7,032 bases of DNA from JBCFBK01 sp039679975 (GCA_039679975.1 JBDKTZ010000065.1:1-7032), one strand, 5' to 3'; shown: positions 1-6,810, counted from the first letter of the stretch. The notes: generated by a model not told the origin, from the letters alone. Program-made: numbers and translations.

Positions 1-873
1 GGACCTGAGCTGGTATTCATGATGCTCGATTATTATGACTATACCGGGGATCAGGATTTTCTGAAAAACAGAATTATCCCGGTGGCCAATGATGTGAACC
101 GGTTTTTTGACAATTACTATAAAACGAGCGGATCGGGTAAACTGGTCATGTATCCGTCTATGGCCTGCGAAACATGGTGGAACTGCACCAATCCGATGCC
201 TGAACTGGCAGGGCTTCACAGCATAACCAGGCGATTAATGGGGTTGTCCGGAGAATTGACGAGCGATCAGGATAAACAATACTGGAAAACGTTTCAGGCA
301 AAACTCCCGGAAATCCCTTTACGGGAAACACCCTCGGGAAAAGCGCTTGCTCCTGCTGAAAAATTTGAGGAAAAGCAGAATGTGGAAAATCCCGAGTTAT
401 ATGCCGTGTTCCCGTTCAGGCTTTACGGAACAGGAAATGCCGACCTTGACTATGCAAAAAATGCCCTTGAACACCGTTGGGATAAAGGTGACTTTGGATG
501 GAGGCAGGATGATATTTTTATGGCTTACCTGGGATTGGCTGCTCAGGCAAAAGAAAATCTGGTCGCAAGATCAAAAAACTTTGATCAAAATTCACGTTTC
601 CCGGCTTTTTGGGGACCAAATTACGACTGGACTCCCGATCAGGATCACGGAGGCGTATTGATGAAAGCATTTCAATCCATGGTATTACAGGCAGACCCCT
701 ACTCCGAAAAAATCTATCTGCTGCCTGCCTGGCCCAAAGACTGGGATGTTTCGTTCAAATTGCATGCTCCTCATCGGACGACGATCGAAGGTCGCGTGAA
801 AGACGGAAAAATTGAATGGTTAAAAGTGACACCCGAAAGCCGTCGCGACGACCTCGTCATTTTGCAGGAGTAA
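1..873 (+). CDS. GH95-like / DUF5703-type glycosidase, C-terminal part (5' end outside window)
   Basis: The frame is open from base 1, so the first visible ATG (19) is internal; 290 residues are visible before the TAA. The visible part is the second half of an (alpha/alpha)6-barrel catalytic domain followed by a small C-terminal beta domain. By hand alignment to GH95, 'YPSMACE' (nt 151-171) matches the 'CPSTSPE' segment that carries the general-acid Glu (here Glu at 169-171). 'PDQDHGG' (nt 634-654) places an Asp (643-645) where GH95 has its catalytic-base Asp. The ending 'LLPAWPKDWDVSFKLHAP' and 'VTPESRR' resembles what I recall of Bacteroidota DUF5703 proteins. It probably hydrolyses a glycosidic bond in an exported location, but the signal peptide would lie upstream of the window. 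It is the first of three closely packed genes. The fold class is fairly sure; the exact family and substrate are not. Confidence 0.75.
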   Translation, partial: GPELVFMMLDYYDYTGDQDFLKNRIIPVANDVNRFFDNYYKTSGSGKLVMYPSMACETWWNCTNPMPELAGLHSITRRLMGLSGELTSDQDKQYWKTFQAKLPEIPLRETPSGKALAPAEKFEEKQNVENPELYAVFPFRLYGTGNADLDYAKNALEHRWDKGDFGWRQDDIFMAYLGLAAQAKENLVARSKNFDQNSRFPAFWGPNYDWTPDQDHGGVLMKAFQSMVLQADPYSEKIYLLPAWPKDWDVSFKLHAPHRTTIEGRVKDGKIEWLKVTPESRRDDLVILQE

Positions 874-910
874 AAGCCATTATATGCATGTGATTTAGCT
901 GAATAACAAC

Positions 911-2104
911 ATGGAACAGGAGTACAAATCAATAAAGACGGACAGAACATCCAATTGTTTGCTGAAACTGGAACGTCTGAATAAAAGTTTAAGGCATGAA
1001 GAACCGGACCGGGTGCCCATCAGCGACTTTTTCTGGGGAAGTTTCGTGAAACGATGGAGAAAGGAACTCAGCCTTCCGAACAATGCTGACCCTTACTATT
1101 ATTACGATCTTGACTGGATCGTCACGATTCCCAATATGGATCCCAGGATCCGGCCGTTTGAAACGATCAGAGAAGATGAGACCGAGGTGGTTGTGAAAAC
1201 AGGCTTTTTGACCACCATGCGCAAAAGATTCGATTTCCCGATGCCCGAATTTATCGCCTGGGATATCGATACAATTGAAAAGCTGGAAGGCTTCGAATTT
1301 GATGATCCGTTTGACAGAAGACGTTACTACGAACCAGGCGACAACCAGATCGCAGGAGTAGGTGACGGATTTGAGCGAAACTCGCCCGCGTGGATTGAAA
1401 CAGTGAAAAAGTTGCGGCCTGATTTTCCGGTCTTCGGGAGTATGATCGAATGTTCCGAGTGCCTGACCCGCTTGGTTGGGCAGGAGAATTCCCTGTTCTG
1501 GATGGGAATGTATCCTGACGAAATGGGGAATGCGATCAACCGGATCGGGCAGTTTTATTATGATTGTTTAAAAGCGCAGATAGAAGCAGCTGCCGGTTTA
1601 CTTGACGGCATGGTCATCTGGGGAGATGTTGCGTATCAAAAGACCCTGTTTTTTGATCCCGAATATTGGCGGGCGTATTTTAAACCGTGGGTAAAGGCAA
1701 TGATTGATGAATGCCATCGGCACGGACTACCGGTGATCTATCATGGTTGCGGGAACGTACTCCTGATCTTTGAGGATTTTATTGAAATAGGTGTGGATGC
1801 CTATAACCCTCTTGAAGTAAAAGCCGGAATGAATGCCGTTGACCTGAAGAAGAAGTATGGAAACCGGATCGGTTATTGCGGGAACAGCAACATCCAGATC
1901 TGGGAAACCGGCGATGAGGAGTTAATCCGGCAGGAAGTGCTGTACAGGCTCAATGCAGCTAAAGGGGGCGGGTATATTTTTCAGTCCGATCATTCGGTGT
2001 CGTCCGGTGTTTCCGGTCAAACTTACGATCTCATCGTCCGCCTTGTTCGTGAATACGGACAATATTCGCTTCAAAAGGAAAAATCAGATAAAATCACTTC
2101 ATGA
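911..2104 (+). CDS. URO-D superfamily protein, methyltransferase-like (MtaA/CmuA type)
   Basis: A 397-residue, probably cytoplasmic protein with no signal peptide. The start 'EEPDRVPI' (residues 30-37) after a short helix is the usual N-terminal signature of the uroporphyrinogen decarboxylase superfamily. 'YHGCGN' (277-282) supplies the His278-x-Cys280-Gly zinc motif of the methyltransferase branch. 'GGGYIFQSDHSVSSG' (352-366) is the last conserved strand and loop. The HemE arginine-rich N-terminal active-site motif is absent, so haem synthesis is unlikely. Relatives such as MtaA/MtbA move methyl groups between a corrinoid protein and a thiol; no corrinoid protein is visible here. At the site where MtaA-like proteins have a third Cys ligand, this one has His361. 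The ATG at 911 is the first in frame and fits the family length. It lies 37 bp after the previous gene and 36 bp before the next, so it is likely co-transcribed with glycosidases. A role in handling methylated sugars is inference only. Confidence 0.85.
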   Translation: MEQEYKSIKTDRTSNCLLKLERLNKSLRHEEPDRVPISDFFWGSFVKRWRKELSLPNNADPYYYYDLDWIVTIPNMDPRIRPFETIREDETEVVVKTGFLTTMRKRFDFPMPEFIAWDIDTIEKLEGFEFDDPFDRRRYYEPGDNQIAGVGDGFERNSPAWIETVKKLRPDFPVFGSMIECSECLTRLVGQENSLFWMGMYPDEMGNAINRIGQFYYDCLKAQIEAAAGLLDGMVIWGDVAYQKTLFFDPEYWRAYFKPWVKAMIDECHRHGLPVIYHGCGNVLLIFEDFIEIGVDAYNPLEVKAGMNAVDLKKKYGNRIGYCGNSNIQIWETGDEELIRQEVLYRLNAAKGGGYIFQSDHSVSSGVSGQTYDLIVRLVREYGQYSLQKEKSDKITS

Positions 2105-2140
2105 TGACAGACCGTTGCTTCTTATTAAAAAATTATTCCA

Positions 2141-4630
2141 ATGAAGAAAAAAATAATTTTACAAATCATCTTGTTTAGTAATTTGTTCTGCCTGATTTGC
2201 TTTCAAAGCTTTGGAGATAAATTATCTTCATTTGAAAGAGCGAAGCTTCATCCTTTGACAAGTGATCGTCCTGCTGTTCATTTCTTTGAAGGAGCTTTGC
2301 TGGGCAACGGCGGATTAGGTGCGGTGGTGACAACCCGGCCCGACGGGATACTGATCCATTTTGGACATAACAACGTTTGGGACATCCGTATCGCTGAGAA
2401 CAATAAGGAAAAGATTGGTACCTTCGATGATGTTTTCAGTAAAGTCAGGTCGATACCGGACAGCCTGAAAGTCCTGACAGAAGATGACTGGTACCGGGAA
2501 TACAGCATCATGACGGCTGAAAATTACAGAAAGCCATATCCCCGCCCTTTCCCCTGTGGATCCCTGTTGCTGGGTTTTGACCGCCGAAATGCGGAGTTGC
2601 TCGGACACAAGCTGGATATATCCAACGGATTGTGCGAAGTATACCTGTTGCGGAACGACGGCAGAAAAGTCACGCTGCAGGTATTTACAGATATGAGGGA
2701 AGACCGGTTGTGGATCCGGCTGACCGATGAGAACGGTCATCTCTGTGAAAATATTTTTGACCGGGTAAAAGTTATTCCTGATCCGACCACACCCCGGGAA
2801 TTTCCGAAATACAAGACTGAAGAAAACCTGGACTCAGGATCCATCTCTTTCAGGCAAACTTTACCCTATGAAGAGCCGGAGTTTTATGATATCGGAAAAG
2901 GGCATCCCAAAGACAAGGCTTTCCGCCTGTCGGCGGTATTTAGCGCTTCACTTGAAAAAACGACCAGAATAAACTGGAAAGGAGTAGAACAGGAAATGGC
3001 ACCGCTGGAAGGAAGCTTTGCGAGCCGTGAAAATTTAATTGGCTGTGTTTTGTTATCGGAAGGCCTCGATTCGGTGGTTGAAAAGGAAGCGACCTGCCGG
3101 ATACAGATCGACAATAATTCCTGTACGAAAGCCTTTGGCCAGGGAGAGCAGGTCTGGAGAACGTATTGGGAAAAGTCGGGTGTGTTTTTAGATGACGGAT
3201 TTCTGGAACAGATATGGTATCAAAACCTTTATTTTTTAAACTGTGCGGTCAAAGACGGCGTGAGTACTCCCGGACTGTTTGCAAACTGGAGTTACCGGGA
3301 TATCGGAACAGCCTGGCACGGAGATTACCATATGAACTACAATACGCAGCAACCGTTTTGGGTCACTTTTTCCGGTAACCATCTTGAAAAGAATTTGTTG
3401 TATGTGAATTTGGTTGAATTTCTGATGGATGTGAGTCAGAAGTGGGCAAAAGAATATTATAAGCTGCCGGGAGCATACTTCCCGCATAGCGCTTATCCTG
3501 TCGATATGAACATGAACCCGTATCCCGTACCTACCTGGGGTTGGGAGATCTGTGAAACACCCTGGGCTGTGCAGGGTTTATGGTGGCATTACCTGTATTC
3601 GGCTGATATGGAATACCTGAGGAACCGGGCTTATGGCCCGATAAAAGCAGCGGTCGAATTTTTAGTGGCATATATGAAACGGACTGAAGCGCACGGACCG
3701 GAATGGAACGATGGGAAATACCATATTTTTCCGACCGTGCCCCCTGAATTATACGGATTAAGACCGGGTTTTAAATACAATTACGACTGCAATGCTGATC
3801 TTTCCCTGACAAAATTTATTTTTAAGGCATTTTTGGAGGCATCGAACTTGCTGGAAATGAATATCCGGGAAGAGCAATTGATTAAAGATGTTAAAGAGAT
3901 CCTCTCCAACTTTCCGGACTATTCTGTTGCGAATTCCAAAGATCATGGTCACGTATTTGTTTCTGCTCCCGGAGAGCATGCAGAGGTGGTTTATAACGTC
4001 CCCCTCGCCCTGTTTAGTGTTTTTCCGGGGGAAGATCACGGTTTGCATTCCGACCCGGAAACGATGGATCTGCTGAGAAACAGTTACCGGAATCAACAAA
4101 ATGAAGGAGGGAATGATCTCGTTTTTCATAATTTGCAGGCAGCCCGCATCGGGATGCTGGACCTGGAGAAATTCAAAAGACAGGTTAATTATTGTTTATT
4201 GCCGAATGGCACTGCATCTGACAAAGTTCTTCAGGTTCACGGGCGGTACAATGATCTGACCGATTACGGGTATATGGATAAAATGGGAGTTTGGTTTGAA
4301 AACTTTGCTCTGCCCGCTGTCATCAACGAATGCCTGATGCAAAGTTATAATGGCACTATCAGGTTATTTCCCAATTGGCCGCTTGAAAAAGATGCCGAAT
4401 TCAGTAATCTGCGCGCAGCAGGGGCTTTTCTGGTCAGTGCGTCATTAAGGAACGGGAAGGTTTCACAGGTAGAAATTTTCAGCGAAGCGGGGAAGACCCT
4501 GAAAATAAGGTTACCCTGGAAGGAGACCACCATCATAAAAAATAACCGTGAAACTTCCCGTTCAGGTGCCGATATGATTGAAATCAGCACGGGAAAAGGT
4601 GAAAGAATAAGTTTTAAACCCGTAATTTAG
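2141..4630 (+). CDS. Exported GH95-like glycoside hydrolase
   Basis: 829 residues. The lysine-rich start (MKKK) and hydrophobic stretch to about residue 25 form a signal peptide, probably cut by signal peptidase I near 'SFG/DK'; the cysteines there have no good lipobox before them. An N-terminal beta-sandwich follows, with 'LLGNGGLGAVV' near residue 53, which is the GH95-like 'LPLGNGRLGAMV' motif. An (alpha/alpha)6 domain spans about 345-735 and a C-terminal beta domain starts near 'RLFPNWP' (about 740). Hand alignment to GH95: Asn399-x-Asn401 matches the two catalytic asparagines, and 'PPE' Glu536 matches the general acid. The spacing 401 to 536 (135) is close to the 143 I recall for the Bifidobacterium fucosidase AfcA. 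The expected base Asp is replaced by Phe719, with Glu720 next to it. GH95 enzymes remove alpha-L-fucose or alpha-L-galactose; the substrate here is unknown. It is the last gene of the apparent operon. Confidence 0.8.
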   Translation: MKKKIILQIILFSNLFCLICFQSFGDKLSSFERAKLHPLTSDRPAVHFFEGALLGNGGLGAVVTTRPDGILIHFGHNNVWDIRIAENNKEKIGTFDDVFSKVRSIPDSLKVLTEDDWYREYSIMTAENYRKPYPRPFPCGSLLLGFDRRNAELLGHKLDISNGLCEVYLLRNDGRKVTLQVFTDMREDRLWIRLTDENGHLCENIFDRVKVIPDPTTPREFPKYKTEENLDSGSISFRQTLPYEEPEFYDIGKGHPKDKAFRLSAVFSASLEKTTRINWKGVEQEMAPLEGSFASRENLIGCVLLSEGLDSVVEKEATCRIQIDNNSCTKAFGQGEQVWRTYWEKSGVFLDDGFLEQIWYQNLYFLNCAVKDGVSTPGLFANWSYRDIGTAWHGDYHMNYNTQQPFWVTFSGNHLEKNLLYVNLVEFLMDVSQKWAKEYYKLPGAYFPHSAYPVDMNMNPYPVPTWGWEICETPWAVQGLWWHYLYSADMEYLRNRAYGPIKAAVEFLVAYMKRTEAHGPEWNDGKYHIFPTVPPELYGLRPGFKYNYDCNADLSLTKFIFKAFLEASNLLEMNIREEQLIKDVKEILSNFPDYSVANSKDHGHVFVSAPGEHAEVVYNVPLALFSVFPGEDHGLHSDPETMDLLRNSYRNQQNEGGNDLVFHNLQAARIGMLDLEKFKRQVNYCLLPNGTASDKVLQVHGRYNDLTDYGYMDKMGVWFENFALPAVINECLMQSYNGTIRLFPNWPLEKDAEFSNLRAAGAFLVSASLRNGKVSQVEIFSEAGKTLKIRLPWKETTIIKNNRETSRSGADMIEISTGKGERISFKPVI

Positions 4631-4676
4631 CGGGAACAGCCATCAAGATTCAAAGCGATGAGACTTAATCGGACTT

Positions 4677-4722
4677 TTGCACTCGTGTTGTTCCCCCGCT
4701 TTTGGGAACAACATGAGTGCAA
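4677..4722. terminator. 19-bp-stem hairpin after the GH95-like gene (possible terminator)
   Basis: TTGCACTCGTGTTGTTCCC (4677-4695), loop CCGCTTTT, then GGGAACAACATGAGTGCAA (4704-4722). The arms pair over 19 positions with one G-U wobble on the + strand. It begins 47 bp after the stop of the upstream operon, so transcription end or 3' mRNA protection is a natural role. No T-run follows, so it is not a textbook intrinsic terminator. It could also be a small palindromic repeat or the scar of an excised element. Confidence 0.55.
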
Positions 4723-4946
4723 CACCTTTCCTCCGGGTTCGAGGTGAAGTACTTTTCCAAAAATCCCGCAGCCGACGGCGAAACCGACTTCAAAAGGAAA
4801 ACGTCGCTCCCGAATATCGGCAAACCTAGTGAATTTCTGAATTGGAAACCGGTTCCGGATCTGAAAAACTAACCTTTATTCCTTATTTTTCCTGGGACAA
4901 CCGCGAACCTGGAAAGATGAAAGTGTGGATTGATAAAGAAGATTAA
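4717..4946 (+). pseudogene. 5'-truncated, frameshifted remnant of a GH127 (DUF1680)-like gene
   Basis: Two overlapping frames together read as one protein end. The first (4717-4872, opening right after a TGA and inside the hairpin's right arm) ends '..SEFLNWKPVPDLKN' stop. The next frame, 1 base over (4866-4946), reads 'KLTFIPYFSWDNREPGKMK' then 'VWIDKED' stop. 'IPYxxWxNRxxGxMxVW' is the hallmark of the C-terminus of GH127/DUF1680 beta-L-arabinofuranosidase-like proteins. One extra A in the A5 run at 4864-4868 would join the two into 'PDLKKLTFIPYF'. About 76 codons remain of a family that is normally many hundreds of residues long, and no start codon or upstream domain is present. I read it as a dead gene end. 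The GH127 assignment of the last 27 residues is good; the part before the frameshift is not recognised on its own. Confidence 0.65.
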
Positions 4947-5021
4947 TATGAAGGGTGTTTAAAAATGATTATGGGATCATAACTCTCAGGTGAAGATACT
5001 ATGTAACAATTGATTATTTTT

Positions 5022-5052
5022 TTTGGTAATCTGCTTTTTTAAACTATTTTTA
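5022..5052 (+). promoter_or_regulatory. Bacteroidetes-type promoter for the GH172 gene
   Basis: TTTG (5022-5025) is separated by 19 bp from TATTTTTA (5045-5052). This matches the Bacteroidetes -33 TTTG / -7 TAnnTTTG pattern with one mismatch in the last base. Transcription would start a few bases after 5052, giving a leader of about 75-80 nt. The same layout is found before the gene at 6919. Confidence 0.7.
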
Positions 5053-5061
5053 CAAGGCGAT

Positions 5062-5073
5062 ACAGGACAGTAC
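5062..5073 (+). promoter_or_regulatory. Shared element ACAGGACAGTAC near the transcription start (copy 1)
   Basis: ACAGGACAGTAC starts 40 bp after the start of the -33 box. The second promoter has ACAGAACAGTAC at the same distance, an 11/12 match, while much of the sequence between differs. It contains two ACAG units and is followed by a third (TACAGCAC). The position at or just after the likely start site suits an operator or an initial transcribed-region control site. The binding protein is unknown. Confidence 0.45.
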
Positions 5074-5134
5074 AGCACGACGCTGCAATCAAAATTGTCT
5101 TGTTCCCAAAAGAACTAAACCTAAACCAACTTAC

Positions 5135-6739
5135 ATGAAGAGCGTATTATTGATTTCATTTTTTATGCTGGTTTTGTCCCTGTCCGGACAAAGTCAGCTT
5201 CCTGTTTATGAGAAAGAAAAAGCAGTTAAAGCCGGACCCGCCATCACTTTTGGAACGTTGTTGCGGGAGTTGACCGACCGTACAGTAGTTGCACGTATGC
5301 CTTCAGAATCTTACCGTTTGCTTCAGGCGAGCAGCTATGAACGAAAGTCGGTGGTAAAAGACGGTGACGGCTGGTATGCCAATGAAGACTGGAGTAATTA
5401 TATCCGCAAGGAAGTTCATAACGGGAGGGAGGAATATGTGGTGATGGATGCGGAAGGGCCGGGTGCAATAACCCGTTTCTGGACGGGAGGACATCCGAAG
5501 CAAAAGAATAACCTGCGTTTTTTTATCGACGGCAGCGAAGTCCCGTTTTGGGAAGCGGAAACCACAGGAGAACTGATCGGGCAGAATACAGCGATCGGTT
5601 ACCCGTTGTCATTCCGCTCGGTCGACCGTGACACGCTCAACATGAACCCGGGATGTCAGCCGGGGCATAACCTGTATGCCCCGATCCTTTTTCAGAAGCA
5701 TCTTAAGATTACCTCCGACCGGGCCAAAGGAGATGCCGGGACCGGTTTCTGGTATAATATCAATTACCGGTTATATGGAAAGGATACTCCCGTTGAAAGT
5801 TTCTCAAAAGGAACCCCCGCTGTTTACAAAGAGATGATTGACCGGACAAACAAGGAATTGTCCGGTTTCATGAAACTTTCAGCACGGGATGCCCGGGGAC
5901 AGGGTGAGAAAAAGACATCCGTTTACGATTATTCGGTTAATCCGCAGGAAACAAAGTCTTTCACGGTCAGCAAACCAGGTTCACTAAGAAGAATATTGCT
6001 TTCACTAAAGGCGGACGACATAGATGAGGCCGTAAGAGACACCTGGATACGCATCAGGTTTGATGGTTTAACTACCGTTGAAGTGCCTATCGGGTTCTTC
6101 TTTGGCTGCGGCGATCAGCTTCTGACGGTTTCGGACTGGTACCGGAAAGTTGACCTGAATGGTGACCTGGCCTGCTTTTGGGTGATGCCATACAAAAAAT
6201 CGGCTGTCGTTCAGTTAATAAACAAAGGAAAAAAAGCAGTTGCCGGAACAATTGAGATCGCCGCAGGCGATTGGAAATGGGATGATCGTTCCATGTATTT
6301 CCATGCCCGATATAACCCGGTGGGAGAAATGCCGGCAAAAACAGCGAAGGACTTTGCCTACATTGATCTCGACAATCAAGCAGGACTGTATGTGGGCGAT
6401 GTGCTGCAGGCAGAGAAGTGGTTTCGCGGCTGGTGGGGTGAAGGCGACGAAAAAATATATATTGACGGCAGTACATTTCCTGACCATTTTGGCACCGGCA
6501 CGGAAGACTATTATGGCTATGCCTGGGGTCACCCGGAAACATTTAATGAACTTTTTATCACGCAGCCCGTCGGGAATGCCAATACCGGTGAAGGCGGGGT
6601 TTCGGTCAATTCAAGGGTACGCAGCCTGGATGCCATTCCTTTTAACAAATCGTTTCGGTTTGATATGGAATCGTGGCAAACGTTTGGTGGACCGGTGAAG
6701 TATGCAGTGGCTTGTTTTTGGTACGGCAAATCTAAATAG
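5135..6739 (+). CDS. Exported DUF2961 / GH172-family glycoside hydrolase
   Basis: 534 residues. The start MKS plus a hydrophobic stretch ending near 'LSLSG/QSQ' is a signal peptide without a lipobox Cys, so it is likely periplasmic or secreted. 'GPGAITRFW' (108-116) followed by 'LRFFIDGSEVPFWE' is the first jelly-roll of the DUF2961 fold. 'WWGEGDEKIYIDG' (433-445) and 'FGTGTEDYYGYAWG' (452-465) form the active-site region. Glu436 and Glu457 are 21 residues apart, the same spacing as the nucleophile/acid-base pair I recall from the GH172 founding enzyme (Glu270 and Glu291). Known GH172 members act on alpha-D-fructofuranosides or D-arabinofuranosides, usually as oligomers. About 80 residues between 205 and 285 are extra compared with short members, as in many longer Bacteroidota forms. 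It has its own promoter and follows the dead GH127-like end. The family is confident; the substrate is not. Confidence 0.9.
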   Translation: MKSVLLISFFMLVLSLSGQSQLPVYEKEKAVKAGPAITFGTLLRELTDRTVVARMPSESYRLLQASSYERKSVVKDGDGWYANEDWSNYIRKEVHNGREEYVVMDAEGPGAITRFWTGGHPKQKNNLRFFIDGSEVPFWEAETTGELIGQNTAIGYPLSFRSVDRDTLNMNPGCQPGHNLYAPILFQKHLKITSDRAKGDAGTGFWYNINYRLYGKDTPVESFSKGTPAVYKEMIDRTNKELSGFMKLSARDARGQGEKKTSVYDYSVNPQETKSFTVSKPGSLRRILLSLKADDIDEAVRDTWIRIRFDGLTTVEVPIGFFFGCGDQLLTVSDWYRKVDLNGDLACFWVMPYKKSAVVQLINKGKKAVAGTIEIAAGDWKWDDRSMYFHARYNPVGEMPAKTAKDFAYIDLDNQAGLYVGDVLQAEKWFRGWWGEGDEKIYIDGSTFPDHFGTGTEDYYGYAWGHPETFNELFITQPVGNANTGEGGVSVNSRVRSLDAIPFNKSFRFDMESWQTFGGPVKYAVACFWYGKSK

Positions 6740-6753
6740 TTCAGGATAATTCG

Positions 6754-6784
6754 TTTGGATAATTTAAATTTTTATTTATTTTTG
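6754..6784 (+). promoter_or_regulatory. Bacteroidetes-type promoter for the gene at 6919
   Basis: TTTG (6754-6757), a 19-bp spacer, then TATTTTTG (6777-6784): a full match to the Bacteroidetes TTTG / TAnnTTTG consensus. It begins only 15 bp after the GH172 stop, and I see no hairpin terminator between them. The leader would be about 125-130 nt. It contains a small hairpin, CCTGT-ttatt-ACAGG (6874-6888), of unknown use. Confidence 0.75.
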
Positions 6785-6793
6785 CAGAATAGC

Positions 6794-6810
6794 ACAGAAC
6801 AGTACGTACT
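6794..6810 (+). promoter_or_regulatory. Shared element ACAGAACAGTAC (copy 2) with AGTACGTACT palindrome
   Basis: ACAGAACAGTAC (6794-6805) lies exactly 40 bp after the start of the -33 box, as in copy 1. It runs into AGTACGTACT (6801-6810), a perfect 10-bp palindrome not kept in copy 1. This could be an operator half or full site just downstream of the start of transcription. Confidence 0.45.

Larger units (their letters stand above)
4699..5112. repeat. 13-bp inverted repeat pair flanking the remnant and promoter
   Basis: CTTTTGGGAACAA at 4699-4711 (loop and right arm of the hairpin) is the exact reverse complement of TTGTTCCCAAAAG at 5100-5112 in the leader of the GH172 gene. The direct form TTGTTCCC also occurs in the hairpin's left arm (4688-4695). 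It may be chance, or the two sites may share an origin. Confidence 0.4.
4631..5134. other. 504-bp intergenic region with hairpin, gene remnant and promoter
   Basis: From left to right it contains 46 unremarkable bases, a strong hairpin (4677-4722), a decayed GH127-like gene end (4717-4946), about 75 AT-rich bases with only a weak 5-bp hairpin (TTATG/CATAA at 4969-4982), a promoter (5022-5052), and a leader of about 75-80 nt before the ATG at 5135. I see no intact gene or tRNA in it. The gap is unusually long compared with the 36-37 bp gaps upstream, which fits loss of a gene from this spot. Confidence 0.75.
5022..5227 (+). repeat. Promoter-leader-signal peptide module, copy 1
   Basis: This segment covers promoter, ACAG element, leader and the first 31 codons of the GH172 gene. 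It has a related copy at 6754-7011. The coding part is about three-quarters identical (71 of 93 bases by hand count). The leader ends are also alike: both have an AAGAA run, then TAAACC..., then the ATG. The leaders differ in length, copy 2 being about 50 nt longer. Confidence 0.65.

Noticed and set aside
911..2104. HemE, uroporphyrinogen decarboxylase of haem synthesis
   Set aside because: The HemE N-terminal arginine active-site motif is missing and the HxCG zinc motif of the methyltransferase branch is present.
2105..2140. Separate promoter before the GH95-like gene
   Set aside because: The 36-bp gap has no TTTG or TAnnTTTG pair, so co-transcription with the URO-D gene is simpler.
2141..2220. 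Possible lipoprotein signal in the GH95-like protein (two Cys near residues 17 and 20)
   Set aside because: The residues before the cysteines are Phe and Ile, which do not fit a lipobox; a signal peptidase I site near residue 25 fits better.
3758..4129. 123-codon open frame on the - strand inside the GH95-like gene
   Set aside because: It is opposite conserved catalytic-domain sequence and has no supporting motif or promoter.
4969..4982. Hairpin TTATG-GGAT-CATAA as a terminator or operator
   Set aside because: The stem is only 5 bp and AT-rich with no T tract, as expected by chance in this AT-rich stretch.
6087..6542. 151-codon open frame on the - strand, opposite the GH172 gene
   Set aside because: It lies wholly inside a well-supported gene with catalytic motifs, and its own sequence is rich in Arg, Pro, His and Cys with no recognisable domain.
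6240..6698. 152-codon + strand frame overlapping the GH172 gene
   Set aside because: It is the alternate frame of the conserved active-site region and shows no domain or start signal of its own.
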